Shown here piece by piece: positions 36,604-45,389 of a stretch of 64,000 nucleotides of DNA. The notes beneath the pieces were generated by a model, which was not told the DNA's origin, did no database searches, and worked only from the letters and a program-made list of their open reading frames with translations. The DNA is from Kaistia terrae. Its GTDB lineage: Bacteria > Pseudomonadota > Alphaproteobacteria > Rhizobiales > Kaistiaceae. Location of the stretch: contig NZ_JAPKNH010000005.1 in assembly GCF_026344005.1 (NCBI RefSeq), positions 1-64,000 on the forward strand, in the 5' to 3' direction. The translations under genes and the position numbers were made by a program. Numbering within the stretch: position 1 is the stretch's first letter; each line of letters starts with the position of its first letter.

Positions 36604-37524
36604 TTGACCAACTTCATCCTCCAGAGGCTCTGGCACGGCGTTATCGTCGTGCTCGGCGTGACGACAATCGTGTTCTTCGTTACGCGCGTGATCGGCGATC
36701 CGGTCCAGTTGATGCTACCCGTCGAGGCGACGCTGGAGCAGCGAGCGCTGATGCGCCATCAGCTTGGCCTCGACCTTCCGATGTTGCAGCAGTTCGTTCA
36801 GTTCGTGCGCGGCGTCGCGACCTTTGATTTCGGCGATAGTCTCTGGCAGCGCCGCCCCGCCATGGACATCGTGTTGCAGCGCCTGCCGATGACCGCGCTG
36901 CTGACGGCTGTCGGCATCGGCGCCGCGATCCTGTTGTCGATCCCGCTTGGTATCATCGCGGCGCTTCGCCCCGACGGCGTCGTCGACCGGACGACGGTGG
37001 TCGTCAGTCTCGCCGGCCTTTCGATTCCGCAATTCTGGCTCGGCCTGCTGCTGATCATCCTTTTCGGCGTGAAGCTCGGCTGGCTGCCGACTTCAGGCGC
37101 CCGCTCGCCGCTCCACATCGTACTGCCGGCCCTCACGCTGGCTCTCCCCTCGCTGGCCCGGCTAATCATGGTCGTGCGCACGGCGATGATGGACGAACTC
37201 AATCGGCAATATGTGAAGGTAGCGCGATCGAAAGGCCTGAGCGGCCTGCGGGTGGTCGGCACCCACGCGCTGCGCAATGCCGCCGTGCCGATCCTGACCC
37301 TGTCAGGCTGGGAGGTGATCGGGGCGCTCGCCGGCAATGTCGTCGTCGTCGAAACAATCTTCGCCTGGCCAGGGCTGGGGCTGACCGTGGTGCAGGCAAT
37401 CGAGCGGCAGGATCTCGTGCTGCTGCAGGCCGTCGTGTTTACGGTCGCGATCCTCGCGGTCGGCATCAACCTCGCTTTGGACATCATCCATAAGGCGATC
37501 GATCCGCGAGTGGGCATCCGATGA
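36604..37524 (+). CDS. Dipeptide-type ABC transporter permease (DppB family)
   Basis: 306 residues starting at a TTG at 36604 (LTNFILQRLWHGVIVVLG is the usual N-terminus of this family); the ATG at 36508 would add an unrelated 32-residue stretch. Six transmembrane helices, with the first at about 8-28, and the characteristic VTRVIGDPV loop and WLPTSGARSPLH segment. The EAA-like cytoplasmic loop VKVARSKGLSGLRVVG contacts an ATPase. The stop overlaps the next permease gene (ATGA). Confidence 0.88.
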   Translation: MTNFILQRLWHGVIVVLGVTTIVFFVTRVIGDPVQLMLPVEATLEQRALMRHQLGLDLPMLQQFVQFVRGVATFDFGDSLWQRRPAMDIVLQRLPMTALLTAVGIGAAILLSIPLGIIAALRPDGVVDRTTVVVSLAGLSIPQFWLGLLLIILFGVKLGWLPTSGARSPLHIVLPALTLALPSLARLIMVVRTAMMDELNRQYVKVARSKGLSGLRVVGTHALRNAAVPILTLSGWEVIGALAGNVVVVETIFAWPGLGLTVVQAIERQDLVLLQAVVFTVAILAVGINLALDIIHKAIDPRVGIR

Positions 37525-38474
37525 GCCTCACCGCCAATAGCCCCTCGGCGTCGCGCCCTGCCGCTCGACGCAGGAAGCCGGCGGGCCTCCTGTCCGAACT
37601 GCTCGGCGACCGACCGGCCGTGCTCGCCACCGGCTTCCTGCTACTGATCGTGTTCGTTGCCATCCTGGTCCCGCTGATCGTCCCGCATGACCCGGCGGCG
37701 CAGGCGCTTCGGGCCCGGCTGGATCCGCCGGCCTGGCTCGCCGGCGGAAGCTGGTCGCATGTGCTGGGCACCGACAATCTCGGCCGGGACGTGCTGTCGC
37801 GGATCATGTATGGCGCGCGCACCTCGCTCAGTATCAGCCTTACCGTCTGCGCCATTGCCAGCACGTTCGGCATCGCCATGGGGCTTATCGCTGCCTATGT
37901 CGGTGGCCGTACCGACACGATCCTGATGCGCATCGTCGACACGCAGCTCTCCTTCCCTGACCTGCTGCTCGCGCTGACGGTCCTGACCGTGCTCGGCTCG
38001 TCGCCTGTCACGGTGGTGATCATCCTCTCGATCAGCGGCTGGATGGTCTATGCGCGAATGACGCGCGGGATCGTCGTTTCGGCCCGTCACGAAGGATATG
38101 TCGAGGCGGCGGAACTGGTCGGCTGCTCGATGCCGCGCATCATCCTGCGCCACATCCTGCCCAACATCGCCGCGCCGCTCTCGACGCTGCTGATCCTCGA
38201 ATTCGCGCGCGTCGTGCTCGCCGAGGCCGCTCTCTCCTTTCTCGGCATGGGCATCCAGCCACCGGCGACCTCCTGGGGGCTCGATATCGCGCTTGGCAAG
38301 GACCACGTGTTTGGCGCCTGGTGGCTCGTCACCTTCCCCGGGCTCGCGATCGCCCTCACCATTCTTTCCGCCAATGTGCTGGCCGCCTGGGCGCGCGTGA
38401 CGACCGATCCGCAGGAACGCGAAAAGCGCTTCGCAAGGACCGTTGCCCGGCGATCCGGAAGCAAGCGGCGATGA
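37521..38474 (+). CDS. Dipeptide-type ABC transporter permease (DppC family)
   Basis: 317 residues. The N-terminal helix is followed by LDPPAWLAGGSWSHVLGTDN and LGRDVLSRIMYGARTSL, the DppC hallmark, and YVEAAELVGCSMPRIILRH is the EAA loop that docks on the ATPase. GMGIQPPATSWG is conserved near the last helices. Forms the membrane channel with the preceding DppB-type permease. It overlaps both neighbours by four bases. Confidence 0.9.
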   Translation: MSLTANSPSASRPAARRRKPAGLLSELLGDRPAVLATGFLLLIVFVAILVPLIVPHDPAAQALRARLDPPAWLAGGSWSHVLGTDNLGRDVLSRIMYGARTSLSISLTVCAIASTFGIAMGLIAAYVGGRTDTILMRIVDTQLSFPDLLLALTVLTVLGSSPVTVVIILSISGWMVYARMTRGIVVSARHEGYVEAAELVGCSMPRIILRHILPNIAAPLSTLLILEFARVVLAEAALSFLGMGIQPPATSWGLDIALGKDHVFGAWWLVTFPGLAIALTILSANVLAAWARVTTDPQEREKRFARTVARRSGSKRR

Positions 38475-39484
38475 CCCCGCCACCACTCCTGGAGATCGAG
38501 GATCTCGTCGTTTCCTTCACGACACGGCGTGGCGTCTTCGAGGCCGTGCGCGGTGTTTCGCTGCATGTTGAACCGGGCGAAACGCTCGGCATCGTCGGTG
38601 AGAGCGGCTCCGGCAAGAGCGTCACCATGCAGGCCGTGATGGGGCTGATCGAGGCTCCCGGCGCCATCGAGCGCGGCGCGATGCGCTGGAACGGCGAACC
38701 TCTGTCCGGTACCCGGCATGGCCCGCGCGCCGCCGTCGCCGGGCGGGAGATCGCCATGGTGTTCCAGGACGCCATGACATCGCTCAACCCGCTGCTGACC
38801 GTTGGCGTCCAGATCACCGAAGTGTTGAGGCGCCACAAGGGGCTGAAGGCTGCAGCCGCGTCGGCCCGCGCCAGCGAGTTGCTCCGGCTTGTCGGGATCA
38901 CCAATCCCGAGGGGCGGCTGCATTACCTGCCGCATCAGTTTTCGGGCGGCATGCGCCAGCGCATCATGATCGCCATGGCACTCGCGGCCGAACCGGCGCT
39001 GCTGATTGCCGACGAACCGACAACGGCGCTCGACGTCACCATCCAGGCGCAGATCGTCGACCTGCTGGCCGAATTGCGCGACCGGCTTCACCTATCCGTC
39101 GTGCTGGTGACCCACGACATGGGCCTTGTCGCCGAACTCTGCGACCGTGTCGCCGTGATGTATGCAGGCCGGATCGTCGAGACAGCGCCTGTGCAGGAAC
39201 TTTTCGCCGCACCGGCCCATCCCTATACGGCCGGCCTGCTGCGCTCGATGCCGCGCCTCGACGACAGCGCCGGGCGGCTGGAAGCGATCGAGGGCAGCCC
39301 GCCAGACCCTTCCGACCTGCCCGAAGGGTGCGCGTTCCGCACGCGCTGCCCTCGCGCACAGGAAGACTGCATTCACGATCCGTTAACCACGGATCTCGGC
39401 AGCGGCCGCGGCGTTGCCTGCTGGCACCCGCTCGCCCCTCCCGTCGCCCACGGGCAGGAGGCCCGCGTTCATGCCGGAGAGTGA
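38471..39484 (+). CDS. Dipeptide-type ABC transporter ATPase (DppD family)
   Basis: 337 residues. Walker A GESGSGKS, signature FSGGMRQR, Walker [15 protein letters not shown] and switch histidine in VTHDMG. The C-terminal oligopeptide/dipeptide extension is HPYTAGLL with a Cys-rich [14 protein letters not shown] segment that in homologues binds an iron-sulphur cluster or forms a regulatory domain. It pairs with the DppF-type ATPase that follows after one base. Confidence 0.92.
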   Translation: MTPPPLLEIEDLVVSFTTRRGVFEAVRGVSLHVEPGETLGIVGESGSGKSVTMQAVMGLIEAPGAIERGAMRWNGEPLSGTRHGPRAAVAGREIAMVFQDAMTSLNPLLTVGVQITEVLRRHKGLKAAAASARASELLRLVGITNPEGRLHYLPHQFSGGMRQRIMIAMALAAEPALLIADEPTTALDVTIQAQIVDLLAELRDRLHLSVVLVTHDMGLVAELCDRVAVMYAGRIVETAPVQELFAAPAHPYTAGLLRSMPRLDDSAGRLEAIEGSPPDPSDLPEGCAFRTRCPRAQEDCIHDPLTTDLGSGRGVACWHPLAPPVAHGQEARVHAGE

Positions 39485-39485
39485 A

Positions 39486-40475
39486 ATGGCCAAGCAGGCT
39501 GATCCGGCGAAACGACTGGTCGAGTTCACCGATGTGTCCGTCGCCTATGATGTGCAACGCGCGGCCTTCTGGCACCGCAAGCCGCCGCCCTTCCGAGCTA
39601 TCGATGGCGTCAGTTTTCAAATCGGGCGGGGCGAGACGCTGGGAGTCGTCGGCGAAAGCGGATCGGGCAAGAGCACGATCGGCAAGGCGCTGCTCGGACG
39701 TGCGCCGCTGGCCACCGGCAACATCTCCTTTGACGGCCGCGACATCAGCAAGCTTTCCGGCGCAGCCATGCGGCGGCTTCGGCGGCACATCCAGCCGGTG
39801 TTGCAGGATCCCTATGCCAGCCTCAATCCGCGCATGCGCGTCGCCGACATAATCGCCGAGCCGCTGCTGGTGCATGGCATAGCGCGCGGAAAGGAGGCCG
39901 AGGCTCGCGTGGCGCAATTGCTGAACCTCGTCGGCTTGCCGAGCGACACGGCATCACGCCATCCCGGCTCGTTTTCGGGCGGCCAGCGCCAGCGCATCGG
40001 CATCGCGCGAGCGCTCGCGGTCGAGCCGGATTTCATCGTCGCCGACGAACCCGTCTCGGCGCTCGACGTCTCGATCCGGGCCCAGATCATCAATCTGTTC
40101 CGTGATCTGCAGCAGGAACTCGGCGTCGCCTATCTGTTCATCGCGCACGACCTTGCCATTGTGCGCCATGTCTCGCACCGCATCGCCGTCGTCTATGCCG
40201 GCCGCGTCGCGGAGATCGGCCCGCGTGATGCGATCTACGGCTCGCCGCAGCACCCGTATACGCGCGCCCTTCTGGACGCGGTCCCCATACCGGACCCGGC
40301 ACGGCGCGGCGAACGGCGGCCGACGATCCGGGGCGAATTCGGAAGACCGGGCGATGAAGACCATGGCTGCCGCTTCGCGCCACGCTGCCCGCTCGCCACG
40401 AAGATCTGCCGCGAGGCCGTGCCGCCGCTGGCCGCAAAGGCGCCCGGCCACCTTGCCGCCTGCTGGAACAGCTGA
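39486..40475 (+). CDS. Dipeptide-type ABC transporter ATPase (DppF family)
   Basis: 329 residues from the ATG at 39486, preceded by GGAGAG (ATG at 39471 is possible). Walker [10 protein letters not shown], signature FSGGQRQR, Walker B FIVADEPVSALDV, then the HPYTRALLDAVPIPDP motif and the cysteine set CRFAPRCPLATKIC typical of this subfamily. Completes a heterodimeric ATPase with the DppD-type protein. Last gene of the plus-strand operon. Confidence 0.92.
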   Translation: MAKQADPAKRLVEFTDVSVAYDVQRAAFWHRKPPPFRAIDGVSFQIGRGETLGVVGESGSGKSTIGKALLGRAPLATGNISFDGRDISKLSGAAMRRLRRHIQPVLQDPYASLNPRMRVADIIAEPLLVHGIARGKEAEARVAQLLNLVGLPSDTASRHPGSFSGGQRQRIGIARALAVEPDFIVADEPVSALDVSIRAQIINLFRDLQQELGVAYLFIAHDLAIVRHVSHRIAVVYAGRVAEIGPRDAIYGSPQHPYTRALLDAVPIPDPARRGERRPTIRGEFGRPGDEDHGCRFAPRCPLATKICREAVPPLAAKAPGHLAACWNS

Positions 40476-40643
40476 GGAAACAGGACGAAACGCTCGCAGA
40501 TCCGTGCAGTTTACGCCGGATGGGTGACCGCGCCAGCTGTGCAGGGCGGCCCCATCTATGCGGCGTTCCTCGATGTCATGCCCGAGTCGGCCAAACCGGA
40601 CGCGAACTCACCTCGAGGTCGCCGAACCGGGGAGGTGGCACCA

Positions 40644-41708
40644 CTAGCGCTCGAGCGGTCCCGAACTGCGCCGGACGATCAATTGATGCGAGACGAGTTT
40701 TTGCTCGATCTCGGCACCCTCTTCGATCAGGCGCTTGAGGTAGAGGACCGAGACCTCGGCCATTTCACGACGCGGTAGCCGGACAGTCGTCAGCGGAGGA
40801 TCAAAGACCTCGGAGAAGGTGAGATCGTCGAACCCGGCGACGGCGATGTCCTGCGGGATGCGAATTCCCGCACTCTTCAGTTCCGTCATCAGGCCGTAGG
40901 CGGATTCGTCATTGGCGCAGAAGATGGCGTCCGGCAGCGGACCGGCGGCCAGCAGGCTGCGGGCAACCTCGCGGCCATCTTCCAGCCGGAAGCCGCCCGG
41001 GTGCAGCAACCCCGGTTCCGCCGGAAGGCCGGCCTCGGCCATGGCACGCTGCCAGCCCTCGCGACGCAGTCGGGATACCAGCTCGATCGGCGGGCCTTCC
41101 AGGTGTGCGATGCGCCGGTGGCCATTGGCGATCAGATGGCGGACTACCTCGGCAGCGGCGGTGGTCTCATCGATCTGGACAGAGGCAATGCCGCTATGGA
41201 TCTCGGTCGGACTGAGAGTCCGCACCACGGGGAGCCGCTCCCCATTTTCCAGACGGTCGCGGATCCGGCTCGGACAATAGCTCGATGTCAGCAGGATACC
41301 GTCAATCCCGCCCGTAAAGAGCTCGTCGGCCAATCGATCCGGCCGTTCCAGGTCGGTTCCGGTGTGGCCGATCATCAGCCCGTAGCCGAGTTCGAAAGCA
41401 ACCTTGTCGAGGTTCTTCAGCAGGTCGGAATAGTTCTGGTTGGCAAGATCGGGGATCAGCACCAGCAGGATGGCGCTGCGCTGCAGGCGTAGCGAGCGGG
41501 CATGCCGGTTGATCTTGTAGCCGGCCTGCTGGGCAGCCCGCTCGACCCGAATGCGGGTTTCCTCGCTGATGGGGGGCAGGCCGGCAAGCGAACGACTGAC
41601 CGTCGACGCCGATACGCCGGCGAGCCGTGCGATATCGGCCATCGTCGGCGGTCGCAGGCGTGAGGCCTCCCGCACCGGAGTGGTGTCTTTTCCAGACTTT
41701 CTGGACAT
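40644..41708 (-). CDS. LacI-family transcriptional regulator
   Basis: 354 residues from the ATG at 41708. The N-terminal HTH has TMADIARLAGVSASTVSRS with the hinge helix region NRHARSLRLQRS. The periplasmic-binding-like effector domain shows ILLVLIPDLANQNYSDLL, GIDGILLTSS, GHRRIAHLEGP and IPQDIAVAGFDDL. Divergent from the sugar-epimerase operon, with three palindromes between them (41856-41916) that are the probable operators, so it should repress that operon and possibly itself until a sugar or its derivative binds. Confidence 0.92.
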   Translation of the reverse strand: MSRKSGKDTTPVREASRLRPPTMADIARLAGVSASTVSRSLAGLPPISEETRIRVERAAQQAGYKINRHARSLRLQRSAILLVLIPDLANQNYSDLLKNLDKVAFELGYGLMIGHTGTDLERPDRLADELFTGGIDGILLTSSYCPSRIRDRLENGERLPVVRTLSPTEIHSGIASVQIDETTAAAEVVRHLIANGHRRIAHLEGPPIELVSRLRREGWQRAMAEAGLPAEPGLLHPGGFRLEDGREVARSLLAAGPLPDAIFCANDESAYGLMTELKSAGIRIPQDIAVAGFDDLTFSEVFDPPLTTVRLPRREMAEVSVLYLKRLIEEGAEIEQKLVSHQLIVRRSSGPLER

Positions 41709-41855
41709 GTCGCCAGCCAATTCCCAATCGTCCCCGGAAGCATCGCGGCGAGGGCCGCGATTGCCCAATCGGCAAAGTATCATGAAAGCCAAGCTGGCCG
41801 GGAAGGCGCCGGCTGCCAAGGTCTCCAGCAGGCTGTGACACGAATTGCTGCCCCG

Positions 41856-41916
41856 CACAATCGATTGCGTATTGCGCGCAATCGATTGCGTGTTACCAAT
41901 TGCGCATTCGATTGCG
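41856..41916. promoter_or_regulatory. Three phased near-identical palindromes, probable LacI operators
   Basis: CACAATCGATTGCG (41856-41869), CGCAATCGATTGCG (41877-41890, perfect) and CGCATTCGATTGCG (41903-41916) follow each other at 21 and 26 base spacing. The centred CGATCG-like core with ATTGCG arms is the usual shape for LacI-family sites. They lie between the regulator and the sugar operon. Confidence 0.75.
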
Positions 41917-41988
41917 CTCACCGCTTCCGGTCGGGGACGAGAGAGCGCTGCTTGGGGGGAGGAGCCGCCCGGGTCCCGGAGGACAAGT

Positions 41989-42108
41989 ATGAACACGCCA
42001 GCACGCGATGCCGGCGCGACAGGTTTTGTTGCGCCCGGTTCGCCAACCACCCCGCGTCTGCCGGACGAGTCGGCGGCGCGCCAATCGCATCCCCCTGCAC
42101 GGACATGA
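41989..42108 (+). CDS. 39-residue Pro/Ala-rich leader ORF coupled to the epimerase gene
   Basis: The ATG at 41989 follows a textbook GGAGG at six bases. The peptide begins MNTPARDAGATGFVAPGSP and ends HPPART. Its TGA at 42106-42108 overlaps the ATG of the epimerase gene at 42105 (ATGA), so ribosomes finishing here can restart there. The downstream gene itself has a poor ribosome site. No similarity to a known family is apparent; it may be a true leader peptide, an N-terminal remnant, or a transferred start region. Confidence 0.55.
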   Translation: MNTPARDAGATGFVAPGSPTTPRLPDESAARQSHPPART

Positions 42109-42878
42109 GACCCATGGACATCACTCCCATTCTGTCGATCCAGCTCTATTCGCTGCGCAATCTCGGCTCGGTCGAGAGCCAGCTCGACGCGGCTGATGCA
42201 GCCGGCTTTCGTCTCGTCGAGACGATCGGCAGCCAACTCGCGGATCCGAAGGGTCTCAAGGCGGCGCTGGACAGCCGGGGCCTCATCGCCCCGACGGGCC
42301 ATATCGGCATCGGCGATCTCCGGTCCGACCTGCCGCGCATCATCGATGCAGCGCACGAGGTCGGCATCAGCCAGCTCTACATGCCGGCCTATCCGCCCGA
42401 GGAGCGGGGCACGACTGCCGCCAGTTGGTCGAAGGCGGGCGAGGAACTCGGTCGCATCGCCGAGACGCTGAGGGGCCAGTCGATCGGCCTCGGCTACCAT
42501 AATCATCATTGGGAACTGCAGGTTCTGGACGATGGGCGCCGGGCGCTCGAGAGCTTCTTCGCCGGAGCGGAGGGATCACCGCTTTCCTGGCAGGCGGACA
42601 TCGCCTGGCTTGCGCGTGGCGGCGTCGACCCGGTCGAATGGCTGGGCCGATACAGCGCCATCCTGACGTCGGCGCATGTGAAGGACCAGGCGCCGGCAGG
42701 CATCGAGATCGACGACGGCTGGACGGATGTCGGCGCCGGCATCCTCGACTGGCCGCACCTCTTCGCCGTCGCGCGGGAAAATGGCGCCAACATCATGACC
42801 GTCGAGCATGACAATCCGGGCGATCCGGCCGGCTTTGCGGCGCGGAGCCACGCCTATCTCGTCGCCATGACGAAATAG
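42105..42878 (+). CDS. TIM-barrel sugar phosphate isomerase/epimerase (AP_endonuc_2 family)
   Basis: 257 residues from the ATG at 42105; an ATG at 42114 is nearly equal. The Xyl isomerase-like barrel begins ILSIQLYSLRNL and has the metal-site segments GYHNHHWELQ, DIAWLARGGVDP, SAHVKDQAP and MTVEHDNPGDP, with the His, Asp and Glu ligands of this family. In company with a Gfo/Idh/MocA dehydrogenase it may interconvert keto-sugars such as 3-keto-glucosides or inosose-type products. The substrate is not determined. Confidence 0.85.
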   Translation: MRPMDITPILSIQLYSLRNLGSVESQLDAADAAGFRLVETIGSQLADPKGLKAALDSRGLIAPTGHIGIGDLRSDLPRIIDAAHEVGISQLYMPAYPPEERGTTAASWSKAGEELGRIAETLRGQSIGLGYHNHHWELQVLDDGRRALESFFAGAEGSPLSWQADIAWLARGGVDPVEWLGRYSAILTSAHVKDQAPAGIEIDDGWTDVGAGILDWPHLFAVARENGANIMTVEHDNPGDPAGFAARSHAYLVAMTK

Positions 42879-42907
42879 GCCGGACGCACGAAGCCGGAAA
42901 CCAGATC

Positions 42908-42930
42908 CGGGCTCGGGACTTCCGAGCCCG
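42908..42930 (+). promoter_or_regulatory. Intercistronic hairpin
   Basis: Perfect 9-base arms CGGGCTCGG and CCGAGCCCG with a 5-base loop lie between the epimerase stop and the dehydrogenase start. No T tract follows, so it is more likely an mRNA stability or attenuation element than a terminator. Confidence 0.4.
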
Positions 42931-42941
42931 CATAACCATCA

Positions 42942-44030
42942 ATGAATCGGATAGCGAACGTGGAAAAGCTGAAGGTTGGTTTGATCGGGCTTGGGACGGT
43001 CGGCCAGGTCGTGCACCTGCCGGTCCTTGCCGGGCTGAAGGATAAATTCGAGGTCGTGGCGGTGTGCGACGTGTCGGCGAAGCTGACACATCGTGTCGCC
43101 GACGCCTTCCAGGTTCCGGGGCGCTACACCGACCACAAGGCCATGCTCGCGGGTGAGAAGCTCGATATCGTCGCCGTCATCAACTCGGACGAGTACCACG
43201 CTGATTGCGCCATCGACGCGCTGGCGGCCGGCGCGCATGTGCTGATCGAGAAGCCCGTCTGCCTGTCGCTCGAGGACCTTGACCGCGTGATCGCGGCGCG
43301 CGATGCCGCCGGAAAGATTGCGTTTGTCGGCTATATGCGCCGCTATGCCGGCGCCTTCACGGCCATGCGCGAGCGTCTCGCCGCGGCGCCCTCGATCCTG
43401 CATGTGTCTGTCCGAGACATCATCGGCCCCAACGCCTATTTCATCGACCAGACCTCGGTGATCGAGACGGGCGACGACATTGCGCCAGCTTTGGTCGCGG
43501 AGCGCCAGCAGCGCGCGAGCGCACAGATCCAGGCTGCACTTGGCACGGTGCCGCCGGACGCCATCTCCGCCTATCGGCTCCTTTGCGGCCTCGGCAGCCA
43601 TGATCTCTCGGCCCTGCGCGGATTGATCGGTGCGCCGAAGCGGGTGATCGGGGCCGGCAAGAAGAGCGGTGGCCGCTATGTCACGGCGATCCTCGACTAC
43701 GGAACCTTCATGGCGACGTTCGAGATGGGCCTTGATCAGGTCGGTCGGTTCGATGCCTTCATCGAGGTGTTCACCGGTGCCGAGCGGGTGAGGATCGATT
43801 ACGACACACCGTTCATTCGCCACCTGCCGACGCTGCTCACGGTGACCTCGACGAAGGGCGACGACCTTTCGGTCGCCGTGGAGCGGCCGAGCTATCGCGA
43901 TCCCTATACCAGCGAGTGGCTCCACTTCCATGACGCGATCACGACCGGCGCGCCGGTCGACACGACGCTCGAGGATTCGGCAGAAGACCTGAAGCTCTTC
44001 GCCGACATCATCGCGGCCTTCCCGGACTAG
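42942..44030 (+). CDS. Gfo/Idh/MocA-family oxidoreductase
   Basis: 362 residues. N-terminal Rossmann fold with VGLIGLGTVGQ (dinucleotide loop), INSDEYHADCAIDALAAGAH and the conserved catalytic-site IEKPVCL motif. The C-terminal alpha/beta domain begins RRYAGAF and has GSHDLSALRGLIGAPKRV, with the His/Asp of the GxxHDL segment. NAD(P)-dependent oxidation of a ring hydroxyl of a polyol or sugar is the family's role; the neighbouring epimerase and CUT1 transporter fit a glycoside, inositol or related substrate. Confidence 0.88.
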   Translation: MNRIANVEKLKVGLIGLGTVGQVVHLPVLAGLKDKFEVVAVCDVSAKLTHRVADAFQVPGRYTDHKAMLAGEKLDIVAVINSDEYHADCAIDALAAGAHVLIEKPVCLSLEDLDRVIAARDAAGKIAFVGYMRRYAGAFTAMRERLAAAPSILHVSVRDIIGPNAYFIDQTSVIETGDDIAPALVAERQQRASAQIQAALGTVPPDAISAYRLLCGLGSHDLSALRGLIGAPKRVIGAGKKSGGRYVTAILDYGTFMATFEMGLDQVGRFDAFIEVFTGAERVRIDYDTPFIRHLPTLLTVTSTKGDDLSVAVERPSYRDPYTSEWLHFHDAITTGAPVDTTLEDSAEDLKLFADIIAAFPD

Positions 44031-44086
44031 GTTCGGGCGGTCGCGGCCAAGGCAGCATGAATCGTTCAATAACGGGAGGAAACCAA

Positions 44087-45388
44087 ATGAACGACACCAC
44101 AGCGAGCCGCCTGAAGATGACGCGGCGCGGCTTTCTCGGCACGTCGGCCGCGGCTGCAGCCGCCGCGACGTTCGGCCAGCCCGCCGCATTCGCCGCCGAA
44201 GAGATCAAGTTCTGGGACATGGTCTGGGGAACGGGCGCCGGCTACACCGCCGCTGCGAAGGAACTGGTCGGCGGCTACCAGCCCGCTGGTGACAATCTCG
44301 GCGTCCGCTACCAATCGGTTCCCTGGGCCAACTGGTACCAGACCTTCACCTCGGCTGCCGCCTCGCGCACGACGCCTGCGGTCTCGTCCGGCGCTGCCTT
44401 CCTGCCGTTCTATTTCATCGAGAAGGGCGTCATCGCGCCGGCTGACGATCTGATCGCCAGCATCGACAAGGCCGGCACGAATGATTTCCTGCCCGGCGTT
44501 CTCGAAGCGATGAAGACGGATCTCGGCTATGCGGCCATGCCGTGGTCGATGGATCTTCGCGTCGTCTGGGTGCGCAAGTCGTTGCTCGAGAAAGCCGGCG
44601 TCGAGGCGCCGACCGACTGGCAAAGCTTCATCAAGGTCGGTGAAGCGCTGAAGAAGATCGACGTGGTCGGGCTGGGCCTGGCGGGTGGCAGCACCACGAC
44701 GGACGGGCAGCACACCGTCTCGGCGCTGCTCATCAACAATGGCGGCGGGCTGTTCGCCAAGGATGGCACGCTCGACTGCGTCAACGACCGCAATATCGAG
44801 ACGCTCGACTTCCTGAACGAACTCGTCCGGAAGGGCATCATCGATCCCTATGCGGCGAGCTATACGTCCGACAACGTGACGCGCGACTGGCTGTCGGGCC
44901 GCATCGGCATGGGCTTTGGCCAGACTGGCCTGGACAAGAACTTCCCGACCGAGCAGCAGTCGGATCTGGCGGTGATCAGCCCGATCAAGTCGCCACGCGG
45001 CGATACCGGCACGGTCTACTACATCAACCCGCTGATGATGTTCAAAACGACGGCGTCGCAGGCTTCGTCCGAAGCTTTCCTCGGCTGGTATCTCGATAAC
45101 ATGAAGGTCTTCTGGGAGAAGGGCGTCGCTACCGACGTGCCGGTTCGCAAGAGCATCGCCGATCTGCCGATCCTCAAGCAGAACGCCAATCTGCAGAAAT
45201 CGATTGCCGAGTGGCAGCCGATCGGCAAGACGATCGGCGCGCAGGCGCCGCATCCATTCGGTGCGCTCAATGCCGTTGACGGCGGCGGCGCCGGAGCGGC
45301 CTTCATTCAGCAGATCATCGAGGGCAAGACGGGATCGAAGCAGATCCTCGAGACCCTCCAGGCCGCCCTCGAGAAGATCGTGAAATAG
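44087..45388 (+). CDS. CUT1 sugar-binding protein with Tat signal
   Basis: 433 residues from the ATG at 44087 after a strong GGGAGG. Twin-arginine signal TRRGFLGTSAAAAAAATFGQ ending PAAFA|AEE, so it may be exported folded by Tat. SBP_bac_1 features include KFWDMVWGTG, ALYYR-like DLRVVWVRKSLLEKAGV with PTDW, and GQTGLDKNFP. Delivers a sugar or glycoside to the two permeases that follow. A Tat-exported binding protein is less common than the Sec type. Confidence 0.88.
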   Translation: MNDTTASRLKMTRRGFLGTSAAAAAAATFGQPAAFAAEEIKFWDMVWGTGAGYTAAAKELVGGYQPAGDNLGVRYQSVPWANWYQTFTSAAASRTTPAVSSGAAFLPFYFIEKGVIAPADDLIASIDKAGTNDFLPGVLEAMKTDLGYAAMPWSMDLRVVWVRKSLLEKAGVEAPTDWQSFIKVGEALKKIDVVGLGLAGGSTTTDGQHTVSALLINNGGGLFAKDGTLDCVNDRNIETLDFLNELVRKGIIDPYAASYTSDNVTRDWLSGRIGMGFGQTGLDKNFPTEQQSDLAVISPIKSPRGDTGTVYYINPLMMFKTTASQASSEAFLGWYLDNMKVFWEKGVATDVPVRKSIADLPILKQNANLQKSIAEWQPIGKTIGAQAPHPFGALNAVDGGGAGAAFIQQIIEGKTGSKQILETLQAALEKIVK

Positions 45389-45389
45389 C

